Shown in pieces: positions 1 to 5,576 of a DNA stretch of 6,214 nucleotides. The number at the start of each line of letters is the position of its first letter. Within the stretch, counting starts at the first letter, position 1. The DNA is from Methylovirgula sp. (lineage in GTDB: Bacteria > Pseudomonadota > Alphaproteobacteria > Rhizobiales > Beijerinckiaceae). The stretch is from positions 1 through 6,214 of the forward strand of contig JASHSW010000193.1 of assembly GCA_030038595.1 (NCBI GenBank), read 5' to 3'. Below the pieces are notes generated by a model. It did no database searches and was not told where the DNA came from. It worked only from the letters and a program-made list of their open reading frames with translations. Both the position numbers and the translations under genes were made by a program.

Positions 1-10
1 GGTTCGCCAT
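1..10 (-). CDS. Possible start of a third gene downstream of hemD (partial, cut by left edge)
   Basis: On the minus strand, 27 bases after the hemD stop, there is an ATG at 10-8 followed by Ala and Asn codons before the window ends. An AAGAGG motif lies 7 bases upstream of this ATG, which is a good ribosome binding site. A second in-frame ATG at 34-32 is possible but has no such motif. In many Hyphomicrobiales the gene after hemD encodes a mitofilin-like inner-membrane protein; that is family knowledge. Three codons cannot identify the product. Confidence 0.35.
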
Positions 11-37
11 GCAGGCGCCTCTTCGGCAAAGCATCGC

Positions 38-757
38 TCAGGTCCCCGAGGATGGCGCCTTGAACAAGGCGAGAATTGCGTCTTCGCTCGGCTCCTGCAC
101 GACGACGACCTTTGGCAGAGCAGCCAGGGGCGCCGCCGCATCTTCGGAAATTGCGACGTGAATGAGCGGCGCCGGATCGAAACGCGCCTCCGCCGCAAGC
201 CGCAGGAAAATTTCCGCGCTGCGCCGGGAAAAATGCAGCACGGCGCCAATAATGCCGTCGTCGGCGAACCGAACCGCCTCATGCGACAAATGCGGAGCCG
301 ATTGTGCAGCGTAGGTTTCGACGGCATCAAGGGCAATGCCGGCCTTCTTGCAACACGTCTCGAGATCGCTCTTGCGGTCGCGGCCGGCGAGATAGAGAAC
401 CCGCGCCGGCGGTTCGAAGCTTTCGCGGATTACGGAGCAAAGCGCCTTCGCATCCATTGTGATCCGCGCAACGCCTTCGAAGCCGCGGGCGCGGGCCGCC
501 TCCGCCGTCTTGGCGCCGACGACGAAGAGCGGATAGAGACGACACGCTTCCGGCAACGGCCAATCCGGCGCGACATCGAGACATTGGAAGGCCCGCGCGC
601 TGGTGGCGACCACGGCGTCGACGACGCCGCGCGGCCAGGTGGCGCCGGTCGGCACGATGTCGATCACCGGCGAAAGCACCGCCGTGTGGCCCAGAGCCTT
701 AAGCTTCTCGGCGGTGCGCATCGCTTCGTCCAAGGGCCGCGTAAGCAAGACGAACAT
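38..757 (-). CDS. hemD: Uroporphyrinogen-III synthase
   Basis: This cytoplasmic enzyme closes the linear hydroxymethylbilane made by HemC into uroporphyrinogen III, inverting ring D. That product is the branch point for haem, sirohaem, cobalamin and bacteriochlorophyll. The protein is 239 residues, a normal length, and fits the HEM4 fold of two alternating alpha/beta domains. Visible family features are the N-terminal LLTRP (residues 4-8), the VVGAKTAEAARARGF block (79-93), VLYLAGRDRKSDL (120-132), VETYAAQ (146-152) and a HFSRRSAEIF segment (175-184) in the second domain. The family is poorly conserved in sequence, so the call rests on these blocks plus the position directly behind hemC. The ATG start (757-755) is 3 bases after the hemC stop. 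Its AAGG site lies in the last codons of hemC and abuts the stop, which suggests translational coupling. Confidence 0.93.
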   Translation of the reverse strand: MFVLLTRPLDEAMRTAEKLKALGHTAVLSPVIDIVPTGATWPRGVVDAVVATSARAFQCLDVAPDWPLPEACRLYPLFVVGAKTAEAARARGFEGVARITMDAKALCSVIRESFEPPARVLYLAGRDRKSDLETCCKKAGIALDAVETYAAQSAPHLSHEAVRFADDGIIGAVLHFSRRSAEIFLRLAAEARFDPAPLIHVAISEDAAAPLAALPKVVVVQEPSEDAILALFKAPSSGT

Positions 758-760
758 CGG

Positions 761-1702
761 CTACCTTTCAAGAAAATCCGGCGGGGCGCGGGCGAGCAGC
801 TCGCGTGCCGCTGCCTCGCCGAGCGCTTCAAAATCCGCTGCAGGCCCGCGCAGACGCGTTTCATAAAACTGCGTTCCGTCCGGCCGCAACACGATCGCAT
901 GGATGGTGAGCGCCGCGCCTTCGAGACGCGCGTGACCGCCGATCGGCGTGCGGCAGGAACCGTCGAGAACCCGCAGCAAAGCGCGCTCGCAGCCGAGCGC
1001 CACGCCGGTCGCGGGATCGAGAATTGGGCGAAGCAGATCCGCCACCGCGGCCTCGCCACGCCGCATCGTAATGCCGATCGCGCCTTGCCCGACGGCGGGG
1101 ACGAACTCCGCCCAATCGAGCACCTTCGTTGCTTTGTGCACGAGGCCGAGCCGTTGCAGCCCGGCGAGCGCGAGGATCGTCGCGTCGATTTCGCCGCGCG
1201 CCAGCTTTGCCAGCCGCGTCTCGACGTTGCCGCGCAGCGGCGCGAGCGCCAGATCCGGCCGCAGCCGTTTCAACAGCGCGCCGCGCCGCAGCGACGCGGT
1301 GCCGACCACGCCGCCCTCGGCAAGGGCGCGCGGGTCGGGCGCCTTCGCCGAAATCCAAACGTCGCGGGCGTCCTCGCGCGGCAGGTAGCCGACGATCTCA
1401 ATTCCGGCAGGCAGAATCGTCGGCAGGTCCTTGGCGGAATGCACGGCGATATCGATCTCGCCGCGCTCCAGCGCGAGATCGAGCTCCTTGGTGAAGAGGC
1501 CCTTGCCTCCCGCTTCGCGCAAGGGGCGATCTTGGATCAGATCGCCGCTGGTCTTGACGCAGACGAGCTCGAAGGCGACGCCGCCATGTGCGCCGGCCAA
1601 GCGTCCCTCGACGGCCTCGGCTTGCGCCAGCGCCAACGGGCTGCCGCGCGTCCCGATCCTTAGCCGCGGGCCCGTTCCGGATGGTGAATAGAAAGAGGGA
1701 AT
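761..1702 (-). CDS. hemC: Porphobilinogen deaminase (hydroxymethylbilane synthase); start codon uncertain, ATT proposed
   Basis: This enzyme joins four porphobilinogen molecules into hydroxymethylbilane on a covalently bound dipyrromethane cofactor. Counted from the proposed start, the motifs are RIGTRGSPLALAQ (15-27), KTSGD (50-54), GGKGLFTKELD (65-75), AVHSAKDLP (86-94) with catalytic Asp92, GTASLRR (134-140), LRGNVETRL (156-164), PAVGQGAIGI (202-211) and DGSCRTPIGGHA (247-258) with cofactor-binding Cys250. All key residues are present. The start is the problem: the frame is open back to a TTG at 1840-1838 (359 residues), with another TTG at 1825-1823. Neither has a clear ribosome binding site, and no in-frame ATG or GTG exists in this stretch. 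An ATT at 1702-1700 has AAGGA 8 bases upstream and gives 313 residues, the usual family length, so I chose it. The TAG stop at 763-761 leads directly into hemD. Confidence 0.93.
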   Translation of the reverse strand: MPSFYSPSGTGPRLRIGTRGSPLALAQAEAVEGRLAGAHGGVAFELVCVKTSGDLIQDRPLREAGGKGLFTKELDLALERGEIDIAVHSAKDLPTILPAGIEIVGYLPREDARDVWISAKAPDPRALAEGGVVGTASLRRGALLKRLRPDLALAPLRGNVETRLAKLARGEIDATILALAGLQRLGLVHKATKVLDWAEFVPAVGQGAIGITMRRGEAAVADLLRPILDPATGVALGCERALLRVLDGSCRTPIGGHARLEGAALTIHAIVLRPDGTQFYETRLRGPAADFEALGEAAARELLARAPPDFLER

Positions 1703-1710
1703 TGCTGATT

Positions 1711-1715
1711 TCCTT
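1711..1715 (-). promoter_or_regulatory. Ribosome binding site proposed for hemC (decides the ATT start)
   Basis: The minus strand reads AAGGA here, followed by 8 bases and then an in-frame ATT codon at 1702-1700. It is the only well-spaced purine-rich site I see upstream of the conserved hemC N-terminus. It supports initiation at ATT rather than at the upstream TTG codons (1840 and 1825), but it does not prove it. Confidence 0.45.
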
Positions 1716-1744
1716 GTGGTTTCTGCCCCATCCCGCTTTACAAT
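1714..1744 (+). promoter_or_regulatory. Weak candidate promoter for tsaD
   Basis: The plus strand has TTGTGG at 1714-1719 and TACAAT at 1739-1744, resembling -35 and -10 hexamers. The -10 matches TATAAT at five of six positions, but the 19-base spacer is longer than ideal. Transcription would start near 1751 and give a leader of about 110 bases before tsaD. This is pattern matching by eye in a divergent intergenic region where some promoter must exist. Confidence 0.25.
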
Positions 1745-1763
1745 AGGCTCGGTACCTAAATCT

Positions 1764-1787
1764 CGCTCTCCCGCTACGTGGAGAGCG
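1764..1787. repeat. Perfect 8-bp inverted repeat in the hemC/tsaD intergenic region
   Basis: CGCTCTCC at 1764-1771 is the exact reverse complement of GGAGAGCG at 1780-1787, with an 8-base loop. If tsaD is transcribed from near 1751, this would be a hairpin in its leader. It could equally be a dyad operator between the two divergent genes. No T-tract follows on either strand, so it is not an obvious terminator. Confidence 0.6.
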
Positions 1788-1860
1788 TTACCGATATGCC
1801 TATCTAGCGCAGGCTCCGCAGGCAAATCTTCGCTGCGCAAATTGATAGAATGGCTGGCCC

Positions 1861-2919
1861 ATGCGCGTGCTTGGCATCGAAACGACCTGCGACGAGACGG
1901 CGGCGGCGATCGTCCGGCTGAAACCGGAGGGTGGCGGCGAGGTTCTCGCCGACGAGGTGATGAGCCAGATCGCCGAACATCAGACCTATGGCGGCGTCGT
2001 GCCGGAACTCGCGGCGCGCGCCCATATCGAGGTGATCGACCGACTGATCGTGCGCGCCTTCGAAGCCGCCGGGTGCAGGCTCGCCGATCTCGACGGCATT
2101 GCCGCGGCGGCGGGGCCGGGACTCATCGGCGGCGTCGTCATTGGGCTCACCACCGCGAAAGCCCTGGCGCTCGCGGCGCGCAAGCCGTTCATCGCCGTCA
2201 ACCATCTCGAAGCGCATGCGCTGACGGCGCGGCTCTCGGGCGGCCTCGATTTTCCCTATCTTCTACTCTTGGTGTCGGGCGGCCATACGCAGCTCGTGGC
2301 GGTCAAAGGAGTCGGCAACTACCTGCGCCTCGGCGCAACCGTCGACGATGCGGTCGGCGAAGCGTTCGACAAGATCGCCAAGGTGCTCGGGCTCGGGTAT
2401 CCGGGCGGTCCGTTCGTCGAGCGCGAAGCGTTGAAAGGCAATCCGGCGCGTTTCGATCTGCCGCGTCCGATGCTCGGCCGCGAGAAGCCCGATTTTTCCT
2501 TCTCGGGGCTGAAGACCGCAGTGCGGCTCGAAGCCGAGCGGATCGCGCCCCTGACCTCCGCCGACGTAGCCGATCTCTGCGCGTCGTTCCAAGCCGCAGT
2601 GATCGATACGCTCGCCGATCGGTTGCGCGCCGGGTTGCGGGTCTTCGGCGACCGGGTCGGGCCGTGCCAGACGATGGTGGTCGCCGGTGGCGTCGCCGCG
2701 AACAATGCGATCCGCCGCGCGCTGATGCGTTTCTGCGGCGAGGCGGGATTGCGGCTCGTCGTGCCGCCGATTCCGCTGTGTACGGACAACGGAACGATGA
2801 TCGCCTGGGCGGGCATCGAAAGGCTGACACTCGGCCTTAGCGACGATATGACCTTCGCGGCGCGCCCAAGATGGCCGCTCGACGCGGAGGGAGAGGCCGC
2901 TCATCACGGCAAGGCATAG
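1861..2919 (+). CDS. tsaD: tRNA N6-adenosine threonylcarbamoyltransferase TsaD (Gcp/Kae1/Qri7 family)
   Basis: TsaD transfers the threonylcarbamoyl group from threonylcarbamoyl-AMP to A37 of tRNAs that read ANN codons, forming t6A. It works in the cytoplasm with TsaB and TsaE, which are not in this window. The 352-residue protein has the ASKHA-fold signatures: [13 protein letters not shown] (5-17), [12 protein letters not shown] (44-55), [12 protein letters not shown] (114-125) with metal ligands His115 and His119, [10 protein letters not shown] (136-145), [19 protein letters not shown] (166-184), [10 protein letters not shown] (212-221), [13 protein letters not shown] (273-285) and [16 protein letters not shown] (303-318) with metal ligand Asp309. 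Length and motifs are complete. The ATG at 1861 has no strong Shine-Dalgarno, but the motif begins only five residues in and no in-frame upstream ATG is nearby, so the start is fairly secure. It is the first gene of the plus-strand series, divergent from hemC. Confidence 0.97.
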   Translation: MRVLGIETTCDETAAAIVRLKPEGGGEVLADEVMSQIAEHQTYGGVVPELAARAHIEVIDRLIVRAFEAAGCRLADLDGIAAAAGPGLIGGVVIGLTTAKALALAARKPFIAVNHLEAHALTARLSGGLDFPYLLLLVSGGHTQLVAVKGVGNYLRLGATVDDAVGEAFDKIAKVLGLGYPGGPFVEREALKGNPARFDLPRPMLGREKPDFSFSGLKTAVRLEAERIAPLTSADVADLCASFQAAVIDTLADRLRAGLRVFGDRVGPCQTMVVAGGVAANNAIRRALMRFCGEAGLRLVVPPIPLCTDNGTMIAWAGIERLTLGLSDDMTFAARPRWPLDAEGEAAHHGKA

Positions 2920-3006
2920 AAGTTCTCGACACGCAGACGTGAGGCGACAGCGGCGGATTGTAGCCGGATTCTCCGCCGAACAGGCGGCCGACAACGCGTC
3001 GTATCG

Positions 3007-3011
3007 AGGAG
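3007..3011 (+). promoter_or_regulatory. Ribosome binding site of gpsA
   Basis: AGGAG lies 6 bases before the ATG at 3018, within a purine-rich run. It is the strongest Shine-Dalgarno on the plus strand of this window and fixes the gpsA start. Confidence 0.8.
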
Positions 3012-3017
3012 AAGGGA

Positions 3018-4043
3018 ATGGCGCAGCGCAAGATCGCGGTTTTGGGAGCGGGAGCCTGGGGGACGGCGCTGGCCAATCTCGCGGCCCGCAACGGCGCCGC
3101 CGTTATCCTCTGGGCGCGCGATACGGACCATGCCGCCGAAATGCGCGCAACGGGGGTCAACGCGCGCCGCCTTCCCGGCGTGCCGCTCGCCTTAAACGTC
3201 AAGCCGACCGCGTCGCTCGCCGAAACGGCTGCGACCGACATTGTTTTTCTCACGGTGCCGACGCAGGCGCTGCGCCCAGTGTGCGAGGCTCTGGCAGGGT
3301 CTGTCGCGCCTGGCGTCCCCATCGTCGTCGGCGCGAAAGGGATCGAACGGACGAGCGGCCTCTTTCCGAGCGAGGTTATCGCCGAGATCCTGCCGGCAAA
3401 TCCGGCCGCCGTGCTCTCGGGGCCGAGCTTTGCGGCCGATGTCGCCAAGGGCCTGCCGACGGCCGTGGCGCTTGCCGCGGAGAGCACCGAGCGCGCCGCG
3501 GCGCTTGCAGCGACGCTCGCCGCACCTTGGTTTCGGCTCTATTATGCGCGCGATGTCCGCGGCGTCGAAATCGGCGGAGCCGCCAAGAACGTACTGGCGA
3601 TCGCCAGCGGCATCGCGGCGGGCCGCGGCCTTGGCGCGAGCGCCGGAGCGGCGTTGATTGCCCGCGGCTTCGCCGAGCTTTCGCGGTTCGGGCGTGCCTT
3701 CGGTGCGGATCCGGCGACGCTCGCCGGGCTTTCGGGCCTCGGCGACTTGGTCTTGACCTGCAGCTCGGCGCAGTCGCGAAATTTCTCGTTGGGCTTCGCG
3801 CTGGGGCGCGGGGCGAGCGTCGCCGCAGCGAGTGCCGACGGCAGGCTCACCGAAGGCGTGTATACCTGCGGGATTCTCCTCGACCTTGCGCGGCAGAAAT
3901 CGGTCGAAATGCCGATCTCGGCGGCGGTCGAGGCGGTACTCTCCGAGCGCATCGAAATCGGCGCGGCGATCGAGGCGCTCTTGGCGCGGCCGCCGAAACC
4001 GGAAGTCTCGGCTGAAAATAGCAGCGTCCATCTTTATGATTGA
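3018..4043 (+). CDS. gpsA: NAD(P)-dependent glycerol-3-phosphate dehydrogenase
   Basis: GpsA reduces dihydroxyacetone phosphate to sn-glycerol 3-phosphate, the backbone for phospholipid synthesis, in the cytoplasm. The 341-residue protein has an N-terminal Rossmann domain with GAGAWGTALA (10-19), the GAKGIE block (105-110) with Lys107, LSGPSFA (133-139), the catalytic segment GGAAKNVLAIASG (186-198) with Lys190, and the helical substrate domain with GLSGLGDLVLTCSSAQSRN (237-255) and GRLTEGVYTC (275-284). All expected active-site residues are visible. The gene starts 98 bases after tsaD and has a strong AGGAG site. The last dozen residues (from about 330, VSAENSSVHLYD) extend past where I would expect most homologues to stop, and a palindromic repeat begins 17 bases after the stop codon. 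Co-transcription with tsaD is plausible. Confidence 0.97.
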   Translation: MAQRKIAVLGAGAWGTALANLAARNGAAVILWARDTDHAAEMRATGVNARRLPGVPLALNVKPTASLAETAATDIVFLTVPTQALRPVCEALAGSVAPGVPIVVGAKGIERTSGLFPSEVIAEILPANPAAVLSGPSFAADVAKGLPTAVALAAESTERAAALAATLAAPWFRLYYARDVRGVEIGGAAKNVLAIASGIAAGRGLGASAGAALIARGFAELSRFGRAFGADPATLAGLSGLGDLVLTCSSAQSRNFSLGFALGRGASVAAASADGRLTEGVYTCGILLDLARQKSVEMPISAAVEAVLSERIEIGAAIEALLARPPKPEVSAENSSVHLYD

Positions 4044-4060
4044 GACTATATTCCGGTTGC

Positions 4061-4137
4061 CGTCATTGCGAGCGAAGCGAAGCAATCGAGTCGCGCGCCG
4101 CTCCGGGTTGCTTCGTCGTTTCGCTCCTCGCCATGGC
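4061..4137. repeat. REP/MITE-like palindromic element between gpsA and the EVE gene
   Basis: The left arm, 4061-4087, begins CGTCATTGCGAGCG and continues AAGCGAAGCAATC. The right arm, about 4106-4137, is its imperfect reverse complement: read backwards it contains GCCATGGCGAG, GAGCGAAACG and CGAAGCAACC. The arms flank a GC-rich centre of about 18 bases. The left arm closely matches a short dispersed intergenic repeat that I recall from many bacterial genomes; its reverse-strand reading gives the typical spurious peptide LLRFARNDG. I infer a small palindromic dispersed repeat with no coding capacity. A run of six Ts at 4144-4149 lies just beyond the right arm, so the hairpin may also reduce read-through from gpsA. 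Confidence 0.75.
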
Positions 4138-4149
4138 GCCCGCTTTTTT
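4061..4149 (+). terminator. Possible transcription terminator after gpsA formed by the palindrome and T-tract
   Basis: The long imperfect hairpin (4061-4137) is followed by a GC-rich spacer and six Ts at 4144-4149. The T-tract starts 6 bases beyond the mapped arm, further than in a textbook intrinsic terminator, unless the stem extends with the GC bases at 4138-4143. If active, the EVE gene would need its own promoter or rely on read-through. Confidence 0.3.
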
Positions 4150-4169
4150 GATCGTGACGAAGGGTAGGG

Positions 4170-4583
4170 ATGGCTTATTGGCTGTTGAAGAGCGAGCCGG
4201 ACAGTTGGTCCTGGCGCCAGCAGATCGAGGCCGGCGCGAAAGGTACGGCGTGGAACGGCGTGCGCAACCATTCCGCCAAGCTGAACCTGATGGCAATGAA
4301 AGTCGGCGACGAGGCTTTCTTCTATCACTCGAACGAAGGCAAGGAGATCGTCGGCATCGTCACGATCACCAAACCTTATTATCCCGATCCGACCGACAAG
4401 ACGGGCACATTCGGCATGGTCGATGTGCGCGCCGAGAAGAACCTGAAGAAGCCGGTTGGGCTCGCGGCGATCAAAGCCGAGCCACGCTTGAAAGACATGG
4501 TGCTCGCCAACAATTCCCGCCTTTCCGTGCAGCCGGTGACCGGTGCGGAATGGAAGCTGATCTGCAAGATGGGCGGGATCTGA
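4170..4583 (+). CDS. EVE domain protein (PUA-like fold, DUF55 family)
   Basis: A 137-residue, single-domain protein of the EVE family, which has a PUA-like fold and includes eukaryotic thymocyte nuclear protein 1. EVE/PUA-like folds bind nucleic acids, and some EVE domains recognise modified bases; the target of this stand-alone bacterial form is unsettled. Family features visible are the N-terminal YWLLKSEPDSWSW (3-15), the WNGVRNHSAK block (28-37), KVGDEAFFYHSN (44-55), GIVTITKPYYPDPT (62-75) and the C-terminal NSRLSVQPVTGAEW (115-128). The domain fills the whole protein with no fusion partner. An AAGGG site lies 5 bases before the ATG. The gene lies 126 bases after gpsA and is separated from it by a palindromic repeat; another palindrome follows its stop. 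There is no restriction, methylase or toxin gene nearby, so context gives no defence role. Being near tsaD is suggestive of RNA biology but is not evidence. Confidence 0.92.
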   Translation: MAYWLLKSEPDSWSWRQQIEAGAKGTAWNGVRNHSAKLNLMAMKVGDEAFFYHSNEGKEIVGIVTITKPYYPDPTDKTGTFGMVDVRAEKNLKKPVGLAAIKAEPRLKDMVLANNSRLSVQPVTGAEWKLICKMGGI

Positions 4584-4592
4584 CTCCATCTT

Positions 4593-4604
4593 CCCGCATG
4601 CGGG
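4593..4604. repeat. Perfect 12-bp GC palindrome downstream of the EVE gene
   Basis: CCCGCATGCGGG is a perfect palindrome starting 9 bases after the EVE stop codon. With flanking TT and GG wobble pairs and a purine run (GGGGAGAGATG) after it, it resembles a class of short palindromic intergenic repeats with a GCATGC core that I recall from Hyphomicrobiales genomes. No T-tract follows, so a classical intrinsic terminator is not supported. Confidence 0.5.
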
Positions 4605-4691
4605 GGGAGAGATGTTGATCCCCACTTGCCTTTGCTTCTCATACAAGGCTTATCGCTGCGGCTTAGAGGCCGGCGCCATTGGGGACCCAAG

Positions 4692-5483
4692 ATGATCCGC
4701 TCCGCGCTCATGAACGTGATGACCGCCGCAGCGTTGAAGGCCGGCCGGGCGCTCAAGCGCGATTTTGGCGAAGTCGAGAATCTTCAGGTCTCGGTGAAGG
4801 GACCCGGCGATTTCGTCTCCGCCGCCGATCACAAGGCCGAGAAGATCCTTTTCGAGGAACTGTCGAAGGCCCGTCCCGGCTACGGATTCGTCATGGAGGA
4901 GTCGGGCATCGTCGAAGGCTCCGACAAGAGCCACGTTTGGTACGTCGATCCGCTCGACGGGACCGCGAATTTCCTGCACGGCTTGCCGATTTTCGGGATC
5001 TCGATCGGACTGGCGCGCGACGATCAGATCGTCGCCGGTCTTGTCTACAATCCGGCGCTTGAGGCGCTGTATATCGCCGAGAAGGGCCAAGGCGCCTATC
5101 TCAACAACCGCCGTCTGCGCGTCGCGGCGCGACGCGAACTCGGCGAAGCACTCGTCGGCTGCGCCATTCCGCATCTCGGCAAAGCCGGCCATGCGCGCTT
5201 TAAGGCGGAGCTTTCCGCCGTGATGGAGTGCGCCGCAAACCTGCGCCGGCTCGGCGCGGCGGCGCTCGATCTGTGTTTCGTGGCAGCCGGCGCCTACGAC
5301 GGGTTTTGGGAGCGCGGCCTGAAGCCGTGGGATCTCGCGGCGGGGATCTTGATCGTTCGAGAGGCGGGCGGTTTCGTGACCGACGCCGACGGCGGCTCGG
5401 ATATCCTCGCCAAGGGCTCCGTTTGCGCCGGCAACGAGAACATACATTCGCAACTATTGGCCCTCATTCGCTCTGCCGGATGA
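4692..5483 (+). CDS. suhB: Inositol-1-monophosphatase family protein (SuhB-like)
   Basis: This is a Mg2+-dependent phosphatase of the inositol monophosphatase superfamily. The likely reaction is hydrolysis of myo-inositol phosphate, though family members also act on other sugar phosphates, and SuhB in Escherichia coli has a separate role in rRNA transcription. The protein is 263 residues, the standard length. Metal-binding motifs are complete: MEESG (68-72) with Glu69 and Glu70, DPLDGTANF (86-94), and LKPWDLAAG (210-218) with Asp214. GAYLNNRRLRV (134-144) and the C-terminal EAGG (224-227) also fit. I chose the ATG at 4692 over an in-frame upstream start at 4626, because the family begins with a RSALxNVM helix that starts here and the extra 22 residues look non-coding. 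Only a weak GGGGA site lies 6 bases upstream. The gap from the EVE gene is 108 bases. Confidence 0.94.
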   Translation: MIRSALMNVMTAAALKAGRALKRDFGEVENLQVSVKGPGDFVSAADHKAEKILFEELSKARPGYGFVMEESGIVEGSDKSHVWYVDPLDGTANFLHGLPIFGISIGLARDDQIVAGLVYNPALEALYIAEKGQGAYLNNRRLRVAARRELGEALVGCAIPHLGKAGHARFKAELSAVMECAANLRRLGAAALDLCFVAAGAYDGFWERGLKPWDLAAGILIVREAGGFVTDADGGSDILAKGSVCAGNENIHSQLLALIRSAG

Positions 5484-5576
5484 CCTCGATCCGTGCTAGA
5501 AATCGGCTGCCGCTGGACAGTTCGGCGGGTCCGGCGCCGGCATGCGGCGGCAAGCGAAGGCAAAGTGGAATGACCC

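Noticed and set aside
158..1663. Open frame of about 500 codons on the plus strand, antisense to hemD and hemC
   Set aside because: It is rich in Arg, Ala and Gly, has no recognisable domain and lies exactly opposite two well-supported enzymes. Long antisense frames are expected in GC-rich coding DNA.
1716..2840. Open frame of about 370 codons on the plus strand overlapping tsaD in another frame
   Set aside because: Its composition is Arg/Ala-rich and it shadows tsaD, whose motifs are complete in the other frame.
2951..2978. Inverted repeat CGGCGGA / TCCGCCG between tsaD and gpsA
   Set aside because: The stem is 7 bp with a 14-base loop and no T-tract follows. This is weak and expected by chance in GC-rich sequence, so I do not call a terminator.
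3192..4646. Open frame of about 480 codons on the minus strand opposite gpsA and the EVE gene
   Set aside because: It runs through the intergenic palindrome (giving the typical spurious peptide LLRFARNDG) and is otherwise a low-complexity antisense reading of real genes.
4615..4655. Possible promoter before the inositol monophosphatase (TTGATC or TTGCCT with TCATAC or TTATCG)
   Set aside because: Both hexamers of each pair match poorly, and several equally weak pairs exist, so none can be chosen.
4626..4691. Upstream extension of the inositol monophosphatase
   Set aside because: The 22 extra residues do not resemble the family, and the conserved N-terminal helix begins at the ATG at 4692.
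5484..5576. Possible promoter (TAGAAA near 5497) before the MotA/TolQ/ExbB-like gene
   Set aside because: No -35-like hexamer lies at a suitable distance; the nearest candidate is about 34 bases away.
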